A stretch of 64,000 nt of DNA from Fomitopsis serialis (Eukaryota; Basidiomycota; Agaricomycetes; Polyporales; Fomitopsidaceae): the NCBI RefSeq assembly GCF_022376445.1, contig NW_025954974.1:310001-374000 (forward strand), in the 5' to 3' direction. Every line of letters begins with the position of its first letter. Within the stretch, counting starts at the first letter, position 1. Shown piece by piece: positions 46,852 to 58,258 of this stretch. Made by a program: the position numbers and the translations under genes. Under the pieces are notes generated by a model that saw only the letters and a program-made list of their open reading frames with translations, was not told where the DNA came from and did not search any database.

Positions 46852-47994
46852 CTACCATGCGGGCGGTGATGAATTCCGCTGCTTCCTAGGCCTGAACTTC
46901 GGAGCCAACTCTTCAGGACGCTCGGCTCTCCAGATGTTCAGCACGTCGCCCACGACAGTCTGCGAGACGTCAACCAGATCCTTGCCCTCGAAACAGGGTG
47001 TTCCTTCAATCGATCCATGGTCGTGATAGCGAAGCGTGTCCGCCCAGCGGCCACGGTTGACGGGTCCGTCGTAGAGAAGCTGTTCTGCGTAGACCAACCG
47101 ATTTGCGTCATGAGCGCATGACCAAGGCCAAGGGTCTCCTTCGTGAATGGTCCGTCACAGGCTGACTCCAGTTGCACAAGACCCACTCCGTCTCCGGCTT
47201 CCCATCCCAGGAATAGTCGGGTGCAATCATCTTGTCCAGTTCACGAAGTTCGCCGGCGGAGAGGGGCTCCGACGGGTCGTCGTCGTACCAGCCACGGAGG
47301 AAGTTGCGCAACCTCAGGCTTCCAAACTGATCCGGCCAAAGCGATTCGTTGAAATCCACATACTTGGTGAGTCTTGTCGCCACATCGTACACGCGCGATA
47401 CAGGGTAGTCCCCATAGTAGGGGTGATGAAAATTCCCAGCGAGTTCCTCCTTCTCGTGTTCTTTGAGCATTCCTGGTGGAAGGTCGTCGCCATCGAGGTA
47501 TTCGCCGGCATAAATGAGACGTTGGAACGCCCAAGTGCCATGATAAGCAAGCATTGCTTTGTAAATCCGCCTGTCGCAGATGGACCGTAAAAGGGTGTTC
47601 GTGAGGGCGAGAGATGCTACATCCGCAATCTTGAGGTCGGGGTCGTCTACTATGAGATCGAGTAGTTCGAGCGGTATATCCCCAGGCTACGCGGGCCAGT
47701 GATATGTCCTCGCGCTCGGCAATATGTATTGTCCAGGCTGTAACAGAAATGCTCTCAGAACGAACTCGTCACGGAGACCCATATACTCTTACCCTTCAGG
47801 AATGGCTAGCATTGAGACCAGACAGTTTGGTTCCTCAAAGAAATTACTTCAGCCACCTTAGCAGATGCCATGCAGCCGCAACGGCGCCTTGCATCGAGAT
47901 TGAAGCTAACAGAGGCCACAGATGTCAGCCAGCAGTACTTGATACCATGTACGAAAGAAACGGACAGGTTCTTCAACTTCCACTGTTGGCCCAT
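46852..47994 (-). pseudogene. F-box family protein, copy 3, disrupted
   Basis: Homologue of F-box copies 1 and 2. Upstream exon(s) from 47994 (MGQQWKL, later SFNLDARRRC and LVSMLAIPE) match copy 1. The main exon reads IPLELLDLIVDD, ASLALTNTLLRSICDRRIYK, MLAYHGTWAFQRLIYAGEYL and DKMIAPDYSWDGKPETEWVL. Then a ~48-bp stretch present in copy 1 is missing (near 47170), joining VLCN almost directly to SACDGPFTKETLGLGHALM in another frame. Two more frame changes follow (FAITTMDRLKEHP, then LVDVSQTVVGDVLNIWRAE). The deletion goes beyond single-base errors, so I call it a pseudogene. Confidence 0.7.
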
Positions 47995-49067
47995 TTTGAG
48001 CTGCGGTCCGGCTGGATCTTGAGTATGTACCGTTTGGTGGTCACAGACCGGTCAGCAGGATCGAAAGCCTGAGGGGCCTGAGGTATAGAGTCAAACTGCC
48101 CGCGCCCGAGATGGAGATTCAGTCGGCACACTGGTGGTGGTGGTGGTTCGTCGCGCGAGCACGGAATAGAGTACAACCGCGGACAGATTCCCACGAAATA
48201 GCCATTTCCGGGTAAAAGTAAGTAGCAGCGCAGGCACCCTCGCCGAGTTACACAGCACAAGCAGCACCGTGATTCATGACACCATATACGAGCTTGCCAG
48301 GGCGACGCCTGCTACATGCCCATAGTTCTTGCTCAGACAGAGATGCAACCGGAAGTGTCGTTCAACTTGAGCGCTGTGTCACGTGTGTGAGTAGGCCAAC
48401 CACCCAAGGCCTGGGTCACCCAGTGGGTGTCGGCGACTCTTCATAGGTGCGCATTCAGCAGATCGACCTCGACGAAGAGGACTAGGAGGGATCCACTGTA
48501 CTATACTCTGATATAGGAACACTTGCCAGCACGGCTAGCAGGAGAAGGTGTATACCCTTTGCGGCTTCAACATGGCACGGCCGCGATTGTCTGTGTCTGT
48601 ACGGGTACGACTGCGAAGCCGAGACAGCCTCGCGCAACTTAGTACGTCACCTCAATGTACAACGTTCAGCTACGATTGCCTACGATGCCTACAGTCACTG
48701 CAGCGTGTTCCTTGGTCTCGGAGTTGGCTACCCTTATGCCGGTTTACGTCTACAGCCCATGACCATGTAAGTCGCTGAGTGCTCAGAAACTAGGATTTTG
48801 TGTTGACCTTGAGCCATCGACCGCTCCGAAGAGTGTACCGGAGAGTCGGAAGACACGTAAAGCTGCGTACACGTGTCCTTACCAGCTATGCACAGGAACG
48901 CGTCCACCTCTTCCGGTTATCGAGCTTCTCACCCGCAGGGTACGAGCTTGTCAGTTGACCTGCGTTCTGTTCTAATCGCTAGCGAGACCGGGACATGCCC
49001 GCTCGCATGGGGAAGTGTATTCTCCACCGTGTTCGCGGCTTATCTATGGAGGCAGTAATGCGATGGG
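47995..49067. other. Intergenic, upstream of monooxygenase C
   Basis: About 1.1 kb between divergent F-box copy 3 and monooxygenase C. No recognisable gene; several short frames lack motifs. Confidence 0.5.
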
Positions 49068-49073
49068 TATAAG
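49068..49073 (+). promoter_or_regulatory. TATA box of monooxygenase C
   Basis: TATAAG 42 bp upstream of ATG 49115, in GCGATGGGTATAAGTC; same spacing as in copies A and B. Confidence 0.55.
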
Positions 49074-49114
49074 TCTTGACTTGTACTTGCTACTCGCTCC
49101 TCAAACTCCTCGAC

Positions 49115-51748
49115 ATGGCTGCCGTCTTCGACAGGGTCGCAGAAAGCCTCACTTCGCTTTTGGCTCGCAGAAGGGAGTGCCCGGCTCCGCTAGCCAACCA
49201 CAAGTCGCTCCGCCTAAACTCAACGGCCTCTCAGAGCCCACGTCGCCGCTATAGACTCGCAAAGAGTCATACCCAACGGCACTGATGCCCTCAAGCCCAT
49301 ACTACCTACGCTTGATCACCTCGGGGCCACCCTCCAAGCCGATGTCGATGCGCAGACAGTCGCCGGGGAGTGGTTCACCAAGTTCGCCGACGCCGTCTCC
49401 GCGAAGCACACCGGCGAGATCGTCAGCTTCTTCCTCGAGGATGGCTGGTGGCGCGATCACCTCGCGCTCACATGGGAGTTCCGCACCTTCCACGGCGTCG
49501 CGAAGATCAAGAAGTTCCTCGACGACCAGCTTGCCCCTTTCGGCTTCTCGAGCATCAAGCCACGCGACGGCGCGACGCTGAAGCAGCCATACCCCGACCT
49601 CGCGTGGGTTCAGGCGCTCTTCGACTTCGAACGAATGTTGGCACTGGAAGCGGTGTGGTGCGGCTCGTTCCGACAGCGAGCGGCGAGTGGAAGGCGTTCA
49701 CGCTCTACACTTCTCTCCAGGAGCTCAGAGGGTTCCCAGAGAAGACTGGTCCTCGACGCGAGTTCCTGCCAAACCACGGGAAGTGGCTGAGCCATCGCGA
49801 GGAGGAGCGTCATTTTCTGGCGGTGACCCTGCGGTCATCGTGATAGGCGGCGGCCAAGCTGGCCTCGATGTCGCAGCGCGTCTCAAGATGCTGGACGTCC
49901 CGACGCTGGTGGTCGAGAAGCAGAATCGCATCGGCGACCAGTGGAGAGATCGCTATGAAGCGCTTTGTCTGCATGACCCCGTTTGTAAGTGGACGGCTCT
50001 ACACAGGCACGCTGGACATTCCTAATAACTCGGACGTGTCCATTGCCAGGGTATGACCATATGCCGTACATGCCGTGAGATATCGTCCGCCCTGTCCGTG
50101 CCGTGCGTAGTCTCATGACCATGTGCATCAGCTTCCCGCCTTCATGGCCGGTTATTCGCCTGCCCAAAAAGTAAGAAAAATCGCCATCCGCGATGCGAGA
50201 GCTAACAACCGCCTGACGACGCACAGCTCGCAAATTGGCTCGAGTACTACGCAGAGGCGATGGAGCTCAACATATGGACGTCGAGTTCTGCCGAGAGCGT
50301 CAAGTTGCAGAGCGACGGCAGATACGAGGTGGTGGTCAAGAAGGCGGACGGCACGACGCGCACCTTCCACGTTGACCATGTCGTCCTCGCACTCGGGTTC
50401 GGCGGCGGCGTTCCGAACATGCCGACCTTCCCTGGACAGGTACGACCCTTTAATCTGAGCGACAGTCGGTGTTAATGCGGGCTCTAGGAGGACTTCCAAG
50501 GCCAGGTCCTGCATTCTACCCAGTTCAAGACTGCTAGAGATCATGCCGGCAAGAAAGTCGTGGTCATAGGAGCTTGTAATTCAGGTAGGTCGTCGTCTCA
50601 AGCTGTGTCTGTTCTCATTACGATTTATAACACCCGTACCAGCGCACGACATCGCCTCTGACTACGAGGAGCACGGCGTCGGTGCGTTGATTGCTATCGG
50701 GCATTTTTTCGGCTGCCTGACGGCGTGGCACAGATGTGACCTTGTACCAAAGGAGCGACACGTACGTCATGTCTACCAAAGAGGGCATGCCACGCATTTT
50801 CGGTGGTAAGTGTACAGTGCGCTGCTGAATCTACACGAGCTCACCGCAACCGGATCAGACACGTTCTGGGAAGGCGCGGGTACGACTGACGTTGGCGACT
50901 TCGTACACACATCCCTGCCTACCTTTATGATGAAGGAACTGCACAAGCGAGTCACGCATGATATTGCCCAGGCGGACAGGTGCGTCGCGCGCGTGTCTGA
51001 AGATAGCTGTCTACAGCAATGTTGCTACGTGACATAGGGTCTTGCTTGATGGGCTGAAGAAGGTCGGATTCAAGCTCGGCTTCGGATTTGATGGTGCTGG
51101 ATTGTTGTACAACGCGATGACTCGCGGAGGCGGCTACTACCTTGGTACGTGGGTACAACTCTCGTTCTCATGCAGCTGTGCTCAGTATGGTCAGATGTGG
51201 GGGCAAGTCAGAAAATCGTCGACGGCAAGATCAAGCTGAAGAATGATAGTGTGATTGAGCGCTTTACCGAGACGGGCATCAAATTCGAGGATGGCAGTGA
51301 GCTCGACGCCGACGTGATTATATATGCCACAGGGCGCGTGTGTTCGACGTAGACGTCAAAGGCATTCCGCTGATCTATTGTCACGCTCAGGTTCGAGAGC
51401 GCCGCGAAGGCCATCAACCGTGTTGTTGGGGACGAATTGTCTGCCCAGATCCAGCCCATATGGGACCTCAACGAAGAAGGGGAACAGAAAGGTTCCTGGA
51501 GATGGCTCGGCATCCCGAACATGTGGTATATGCTGGGTGCGCACCCTTGCCTCTTGCTCGCTTTGGCAGTCTAAGATGAGTCTTCTATCAATCAGGTAAC
51601 TTGGCCATGTGTCGCTACCATTCAAAGCACCTCGCTCTCCGTGAGTGGATTTCTGAACAACATATTCTTGTGTTTATCAGCCATATACACAGAGATCAAA
51701 GCCATTCAGGAAGGTGTACACAAGAAGCGCTACGTCACAGTGCTCTAG
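49115..51748 (+). CDS. Flavin-containing monooxygenase C with N-terminal NTF2-like domain
   Basis: Third paralogue. It starts MAAVFDRVAESLTSLLA; the frame then shifts at least twice before LPTLDHLGATLQADVDAQTV, WFTKFADAVSAKHTGEIV and FFLEDGWWRDHLALTWEFRT. One A is missing near 49630 (before NVGTGSGVVRLVPTAS) and one T near 49815 (before GGDPAVIVIGGGQAGLDVAA). Later exons give IGDQWRDRYEALCLHDPV, YDHMPYMP, NWLEYYAEAMELNIWTS, LGFGGGVPNMPTFPGQ, FQGQVLHSTQFKT, KVVVIGACNS, FWEGAGTTDVGDFVHTSLP, GFKLGFGFDGAGLLYNAM, GASQKIVDGKIKLKN, DADVIIYATG and EIKAIQEGVHKKRYVTVL, stop 51746-51748. The intron after YATG starts with GC (gcgcgt) where copy B has GT. It is divergent from F-box copy 3. Confidence 0.82.
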
Positions 51749-52306
51749 CTTTCAATGAGGTCTCGATATCTCGTGGTAATATAGACGGGGTTTCACGCCA
51801 TGCAATTCCTGTACATAGACCATTGGCTCGGTACATGTGGTACATACATATTTGGGAATACGGTATCCGACTCTAAGCAATGACAGGAAGCGACGTCACG
51901 CGTCAAGCGTCGAAAGCGCGCCACCGTGACCGTGAACGTTTGAACTTGCCGTGAACTGCCATTCGGAATGACTCGGAGCTCGCGGCGCTCAGCAACTGAC
52001 AGAACAAGGAACGGTTAGCGACATCATGATACTTACTGGGTACTGATTACATGCTGAGTGCTCGAGTATACTAGTGTATCCCCACGACACTAGTACTGCC
52101 TTGCATTCCGATTCGGCTCACGCGATATTCCCGTCTTGCACCGGGAGCTTGCCTGTGTCACTGCCAGGTTTCCACTCGTCTTTCAGCGAATCACGGGTTG
52201 GAAGTTGAACTGTCGTTCTTGTCACTGTGAGTACGGTACTCGCTTGTAAGTAGCACTTGTTGACTGTGGTCAGCTGTCAGGCTGAAGTGCGAATAGTTCT
52301 TGCAGC
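51749..52306. other. Intergenic
   Basis: Separates monooxygenase C from the next F-box gene. No gene or repeat that I can support. Confidence 0.5.
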
Positions 52307-53602
52307 ATGCCTGTGGATATGTTATCTCTCACCGAAGACTCGCTACTCGCCATAATGGACCTCATCTCTCCCCGGGATGCTCCCGGGTCACTGATGACGG
52401 TTTCCCGAGAGCTCCTCCCCATAATGAAACGACGGGCTTGTTCAGAAATCATGCTGGCCGACGGCGTCGCAATGCGACCACCAGGGACGCTATCGCGGCA
52501 TTTACGTACATGCTCGAAGACATCCACGATCGGCTCAGATGGCTGCGGTTGCTCACAGTTGGCGCGTCTGCCCTTCATGTTGCAGACGACTACTTCGTTG
52601 GCTTTTCCCATTTATCGCCCTTCAAGTTCAACCCGGACGTCATGAAGTTGCTTGCGGACCTACTTTCAACTGTGCCGCATCTACGGAGTCTGTCCTTGGA
52701 GATGTGCTGCCTCTTGAACCTCGGCTTCGCAGTGCCCTTTTAGGCCTCCCCGACTTGACATATCTTACATATCATGATGGACATCGGGCAGCATTCATTG
52801 GAAGTTCTTAGCCAGATGCGAGGGAGTCGTGAACTGCACACTCTCCAACTATTCCGCTGCGACCTCGATGATACAAACTCGACAATGCTGTGGACGGGAC
52901 CTGACGTCGCTCATGGCCACACGAGCGACTCCATTGGATCTCCCCACGTACAATGGCTTCGCCTCAGCGTGCAGAACAATCATCGACCACATACGAAGAC
53001 TCTACTCGCTCTCGTGAGGAACGCATCACCCGTCGTCTATTCTCTAAGACCAAACAAATCACTCCCCGCTTCCTACTGGCGCCAAATGGGTGACTCTTTG
53101 CCGCGCTTGCGCTGTTGGCAGATTACCGTGACGTGTACTATGTCGCACAATCGACCCAGATGCTTGTTGCCTTTCTAGTGAGTGATGAAGATGATCACTC
53201 GACTTTGTATCTCAACAAAATTATACCACGCAGGAATCGATGGCCGAATTTCTGGTGTCGACCCGGATAGTAATGGTCCAGGTCTGCATCCACGAGTTCC
53301 TCGCGCAGGCTTGGGACGCCGCCTGTGTGCAACCGTCCCTAGACCGTCTCGCAAATGCGGTTCCGTCCTTGCGGTACCTCTCGCTTGGCATTGGTGGTCA
53401 ACCTTATGATGACACACTTTTTATTGGAAAGGTGTGGTGGTGGCGGGTCAAAGAGGAAATCGCCAGTGGTATCAGAGTATTGAGCGCCCTCGAAACAGAT
53501 GCGGGCCAACGTTTATCCGAGCACCAATGCACACCTGGCTGGAGCTTTGATTCGGATCATTACAGTGAGCTGTGCTTCCCATTAGTTCTATCATGTCGCT
53601 GA
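52307..53602 (+). CDS. F-box protein of a second, unrelated family, frame-broken
   Basis: It starts MPVDMLSLTEDSLLAIMDLI, an F-box-like N-terminus common in agaricomycete F-box proteins, followed by MTVSRELLPIMKRRACSEIM. One base is missing near 52485, after which MLEDIHDRLRWLRLLTVGA and SPFKFNPDVMKLLADLL follow. Another is missing near 52700 (before GDVLPLEPRLRSALLGLPDL), and another near 52775 (before HSLEVLSQMRGSRELHTLQL). After an intron near 53180-53232 the text resumes MAEFLVSTRIVMVQVCIHEF and AVPSLRYLSLGIGG. Leucine-rich spacing suggests a repeat-type C-terminus for substrate binding. The true end is uncertain. It could be a decaying gene or an intact one with sequence errors. Confidence 0.55.
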
Positions 53603-54695
53603 CTGGGCCGTGGCTAGCGTTACTCTCGACCACTCAAAAGGGACAGCATGAACAGGAACTTGTTGAAGTACTCCCTCCCCACTAAGGCTACTTCTATACT
53701 ACCTTCATTGACGACCCAACTATCGAGCTGACTGTAAGTGATGTTCCGTTTTCTCTACCACTTGTCGGATAGTCCTGAGCTTTGAATGAGATCAGACCAT
53801 ACAGTGATTTGAAGGTAGCCCTCTGGCCGCCGGCTGGTCTTCTACGAGCATTGACCGGAACAATATATCCCGTGTCTGCTCTGGAATCGCACTGGCACAT
53901 CAACCATAGTCATATCATGCTCCTGCTCATCTGTCCTGTGTTATCTCGCTGTCTTGTTATGTTACAGCTTTCTATCTCCCAATTCGCTAGCCGAACGATA
54001 CAGCGGCCAGTGGCACTGGCAGCCACCGGTGACCGGTGACCGGCCATCGCCCATGCGTACCGTCTCTGGACGCTGTCTCCCCCATTCTGGGATGCTACGA
54101 ACTACTAATGCACTTACCCGAACAGACGGCACGTAGTTCGAGCAGAGCACTCTTACACGACGAAAGCCGTACATGCGATTCGGACGGTGTTTCACTGTCG
54201 CTCAATGAACATGCACACGTCAGCATTCCCCACTGGCATGAGCAGTGATGCTGCCTGGCCAACTGTTCCAAGAGTCAACTGATAATAGATGCCCGCCTAT
54301 GTCTCTGCCCGCGATAAGGAGATCCACAGCCGGCCTTCTCAGGCTAGCGACTTTGTAGCACTGTCCCGAAGACTGCATAGATATGCGAGGTTGACTTACG
54401 GCTTGAGGCTACGAGGTTTTGACAAATCATAATCAACCGTTCGCTGAACGTAGTAGACCGTCTCCAGACGCCACCGAGTTGTACTGATGATGGACGCATT
54501 CGTAGTCTCGCATAACCCGTACTGAACGTGATATCGTACAACATTCACTCTCCTTGTCGCAATGCAAAGCCTTGGGAAGACATCACGAAGTCGTGTATAT
54601 CGTGACTTTCCATGCCATTCTGTTGAGACGATGATCGTCAGTTCCATATACGACAGCGTATCGATCGGTATTCCCACTTACCCTGTAACTACGTC
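53603..54695. other. No recognisable gene
   Basis: Short frames on both strands without motifs. The left end may still hold the 3' end of the F-box gene. Confidence 0.4.
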
Positions 54696-55046
54696 TTAGA
54701 GCGTATTGTACACCGCACGAAGTCCTTCAAGCAAATCATCCGAGGCGATGGCGACTACCCCCGCGTAAACATGACGCCTATCTCCATTCTCTACGACGCG
54801 GAATGAGAATGTCTCATCCGTCGCGAGCATAATCTGACCGCGGAAGGAGGGTGCCATAGAGGAGGTCTTTCCACCGTAAATATCGTGCCAAAGGCCCACC
54901 GGCAGCGGAGAAGAACAGGTGAGAGTCCGCTGAGAGGCAGGATCCAGGATTGCTTCAATCCAGTCTTTAAGAGCCTCCATGGTTCTCTTCAAGCTCTGTA
55001 GAACGGATTGGTGCATGAGCGCAGCCATATCGTATCGGAAATTCAA
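54696..55046 (-). CDS. Hypothetical small protein
   Basis: A 116-residue frame, MNFRYDMAALMHQSVLQSLK, KDWIEAILDP, LPVGLWHDIYGG, FRGQIMLATDETFSFRVVEN and DDLLEGLRAVYNTL. The composition looks like a real folded protein, and an AT-rich stretch with tatata lies upstream (55085-55165). I do not recognise the family. It might be a complete small gene or the last exon of a larger one. Confidence 0.4.
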   Translation of the reverse strand: MNFRYDMAALMHQSVLQSLKRTMEALKDWIEAILDPASQRTLTCSSPLPVGLWHDIYGGKTSSMAPSFRGQIMLATDETFSFRVVENGDRRHVYAGVVAIASDDLLEGLRAVYNTL

Positions 55047-55759
55047 TAGGTGATGAATCGACTAAAACTCACCATGATTGTGTTGGATATATGGGATATA
55101 TGGGAGTAAAGGCGAGCAATGCTGAGATGTTGAAGCATCGGGACAGTCACACCCTATATATATAAGGCCATTGATGTGAGGCCTCAATGGCTCACGAGGG
55201 GTCCGCCGAGGTGCCCGTCGAGCAGCGCGAACCTCGCGCACGTACAGAGAGGGGCAATCCCCATCTCTGGACGTGGAACATCGACGATCGGACGGATAAG
55301 GCGCAAGGAGAGGATGGCGCAGTCAGTGGGCAAGCCCGGTGACTGCGGCAGAGGTCGACGACATGTCCCTGAAGGGAGACGGCCACCGGAAACGTCAGCG
55401 AGAGACGGAGAAGAGAAATCGTACTTCTATGTACAAGCCCGGGGTGGCTAAGCCAGCCGGCGTAGGCGGAGGACGCGAGAGAGAGAAGAATCGAAACGAA
55501 CGTGCAGATGAATGACAGTGTCCATTCGAAGTACGATACGTGGGAGCATGAGTACTTGAGTACTGGCTTACGTACTGAGCTTTCCAATACCGGTGACCGG
55601 AGTGTGAAGGGTACGGCCGGACAATTGCTATCCTGTCGAAAAAAACGGGTTGATGTTGACGTTGACGACCTTAAGCTGTTCTGTTTGATAGTCCCGAGAC
55701 GTCGAACTCTGTGTTGAAGACATTTTACACAAGTTGGTACGCTGTTCTTGACGTTGAAG

Positions 55760-55885
55760 TTGACAAGTGGTTAGACAAGTGGTCGACAGGTGGTTTGACA
55801 GGTGGTTTGACAAGTGGTTGACAGGTGGTTTGACAGGTGGTTTGACAAGTGGTTGACAGGTGGTTTGACAGGTGGTTTGACACAG
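55760..55885. repeat. Tandem array, 11-12-bp units in 35-bp higher-order repeats
   Basis: Units are variants of gtttgacaggtg. Three consecutive 35-bp higher-order units (gttgacaggtg + gtttgacaggtg + gtttgacaagtg) occupy most of the array. Units are contiguous, with no unique spacers, so this is not a CRISPR. The minus strand of the right-hand array at 59110 is the related sequence. Confidence 0.9.
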
Positions 55886-56374
55886 GTTGCCCGGCAAGCG
55901 CCGGGCATCCGCCACATCCAAGTACTGAACTAGTCTCCGTAGCTGACCAAAAAGAGATACTCTCGTTTAGTACTGAACGTACTGATGATCCACTGTCGCT
56001 GAGACGGACACGAAGAGATGCGAAGCCCTTTACGAGGTATGTGACGCATTTGTTTGCGTGCCCGGTCCTCCCTCCATTATCCACCGCCTGCAATCCGCCA
56101 GGACCGTCGCCGCCTCTCGCGTTGTTGATCGCCTACGCCCTCCACAGAACGCGGCCTCACACATCGGTGATGTTCGCTGCCCTCTACCTTTTCCAACGTC
56201 TAAATGCGTGGTTCCCTGCCGCCAGCGGCTCGTCGAGTTACCGTCTATAGATTCCCGCTTTCATAGCATCCAAGCTCATCTGGGATGAACGTACTCGAAC
56301 AGGTCGTGGAGAATCGTAGGCCGGGGCATGTGCGCCCTCCGCAAGATCAATCAGATGGTGCGAGAGATGTGCTC

Positions 56375-57037
56375 TTACCTCGAGTAGCAGCTCAACATCG
56401 AACTGGCAGCGCTGAAGGAGTTCGAGGCGAAGGTGCGGAGGAACTTCAAGGGCCACGAAAGGGCCACAGGCCGTACCCTAAGTACGTGCTCCCCTCGCCT
56501 GCGCCGACACCGGTACCATTGATTGACGCCATACATATACGATGCCACGTCCACCACCACCCCGAGCTTCGCCAGGTATCCGTCAATGTCGTCACCGAAG
56601 CCCACCCCCATGCCTGTCGACGCCAGCACGGCGTACCCAAGTCCGCCCGCGAGCCCCGACATGCCCGACCCGCCCGAGCAGTCGTACTCCACGTCCACGA
56701 GCCCCGCGTCGTCCGCATCGCCGTCAACGCCACCAGGTTCCGTCGACGCCAACATCCGCCTCGCCTTGCACAGCACCCACGGGATGCCCCACGCCATTGA
56801 GCAAGAGTCCGTCGCCGTCGTCGTGCCGTCTCCAATGCAGAAGTAAGCTGGCCAGTCGCTGTCGAGGTCGAACACGTTCGACTCGTTTCCTGCGAAGGGC
56901 TTGCCTTCAATATCCAACGTCATCTCGACCGACCGCGCCTCGACGACGAAGAAGGCGAAGGACCAGGGCTGGTACGCCCACGCGACGCCGTGCGTGTGAT
57001 AGGCCCGTCGCGCGACATGCTCATCTCTGTCTTCCAT
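56375..57037 (-). CDS. Hypothetical ORF inside the inverted-repeat unit
   Basis: A 220-residue frame with HGVAWAYQPWSFAFFVVEAR, DIEGKPFAGNESNVFDLDSD, SCSMAWGIPWVLCKARRMLA, DVEYDCSGGSGMSGLAGGLG, ending in a basic tail. It has several cysteines and no stop for over 600 bp in GC-rich DNA. No family recognised. The overlapping plus-strand frame (56542-57240) is proline/arginine-rich and looks like a shadow. It could be captured host sequence. Confidence 0.35.
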   Translation of the reverse strand: MEDRDEHVARRAYHTHGVAWAYQPWSFAFFVVEARSVEMTLDIEGKPFAGNESNVFDLDSDWPAYFCIGDGTTTATDSCSMAWGIPWVLCKARRMLASTEPGGVDGDADDAGLVDVEYDCSGGSGMSGLAGGLGYAVLASTGMGVGFGDDIDGYLAKLGVVVDVASYMYGVNQWYRCRRRRGEHVLRVRPVALSWPLKFLRTFASNSFSAASSMLSCYSR

Positions 57038-57089
57038 GCTTGCTTTGCCCCAACTGGTTTCCGCGTCTTTGCTCGCGCAGGCGGCCGTT

Positions 57090-57680
57090 GTCGCTTGTTA
57101 TCTCGGACACCATGCTCTCGCATAGGACCTATTGCATCTGGTTCGTGGCGCCTTTCTTCTTTTCTTCGCTCTCGCACTGCCCCGCTCACTGTCCGCATGC
57201 TACTGCCGCCGCAAACTCTTCATTGTGCCGTGTCTGCTAAGATACCCAGTTTCGCATGTACTGTTTTTCTACCATGCAAAGTACCTTGTCTATGTTTGTA
57301 CATGGCTGCTTTGGGCTCTCCGTTATAGGATCTTGCGTATTCTGTTTTATATTATAGGTGAACATAGACTCCGTTACCGCAGCGGCGAAAGCAGGTGAGC
57401 AAGACCCTCTCGCGGTTGAATGTGCTCGAGTCGATATCCGCGAGGGAGTCCCCTTAAATATCGGCGACCGACCGGTGATCACTATGTGTCTTGGTCTCTC
57501 GTATGCTTGCAGCAGCTTGCTTTCATTCATTGACTGGCCGCCGCGTATTTGTCGTCGTACGTGGTCGCTGCCTCTCCTTATTGTGGACACCATGCTCAGG
57601 CACCGAAACCTGTTCATTATCCGATCCGTAGTGTTCCTTGTTGTCTCGTCGTCTCTTGCATCATCCTTGTGCCACTGCGC
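57090..57680. repeat. Direct duplication of ~110-bp segment
   Basis: The stretch around 57090-57200 and that around 57570-57680 share gtcgct, ggacaccatgctc and a following stretch that encodes short hydrophobic peptides (MLSHRTYCIWFVAPFFFSSL and MLRHRNLFIIRSVVFLVVSS). They are diverged copies about 480 bp apart. Whether either peptide is made is unknown. Confidence 0.4.
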
Positions 57681-58258
57681 CGCCTACGATTACCCACTAG
57701 AATCCGGGGTTGGAGCTTTCGTGCCATGTGTCTCCGTATATACGACCACCCTCCCCCAGTCACAGCTATTTGCATAACGATAGACACCCCTCGTCTGTTG
57801 TAAGTAGCTGCAATAAGGTCGTGTTTAGGGTCTGCCTACGGGAGACTAGCGTCTCCGCCACATTGCAACACACGTGCCTCAGATCTCCCTCTCACCTCTC
57901 ACTCGCACACTCAAGTACTCAATACTAATCGGACTGGCTTGAAAGCCTCATTCTCGCATTCTACGACGCATATAAATTGGCTCTATGGAGGTGTCGACAA
58001 GGCCCCGAATGCGCAAGAAAGTGGCCGACGTGGGCTCCGAGTACTAGTACGAGTAGTGACGGCCATGGAGCCACAAAGTGCGCGTGCCAGCGTACGAGTC
58101 TGAAGTACTTGATAAAGGTTACGAATGTATGTGAGTATTGTACCAAGTACGGTCACAACATCATGCAATATGTATTGTTTTGAGAGGTATCGTGAGTACT
58201 GCGGTCAGCTCTGCAGACTGCAGTACAGTGTACAAGTATGCAAGAGACCCCCATGTTA

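Noticed and set aside
55760..55885. CRISPR array
   Set aside because: Units are contiguous with no unique spacers, and the genome is eukaryotic.
56542..57240. 232-residue proline/arginine-rich plus-strand ORF
   Set aside because: Its composition is typical of an antisense shadow of GC-rich DNA; the minus-strand frame is more protein-like.
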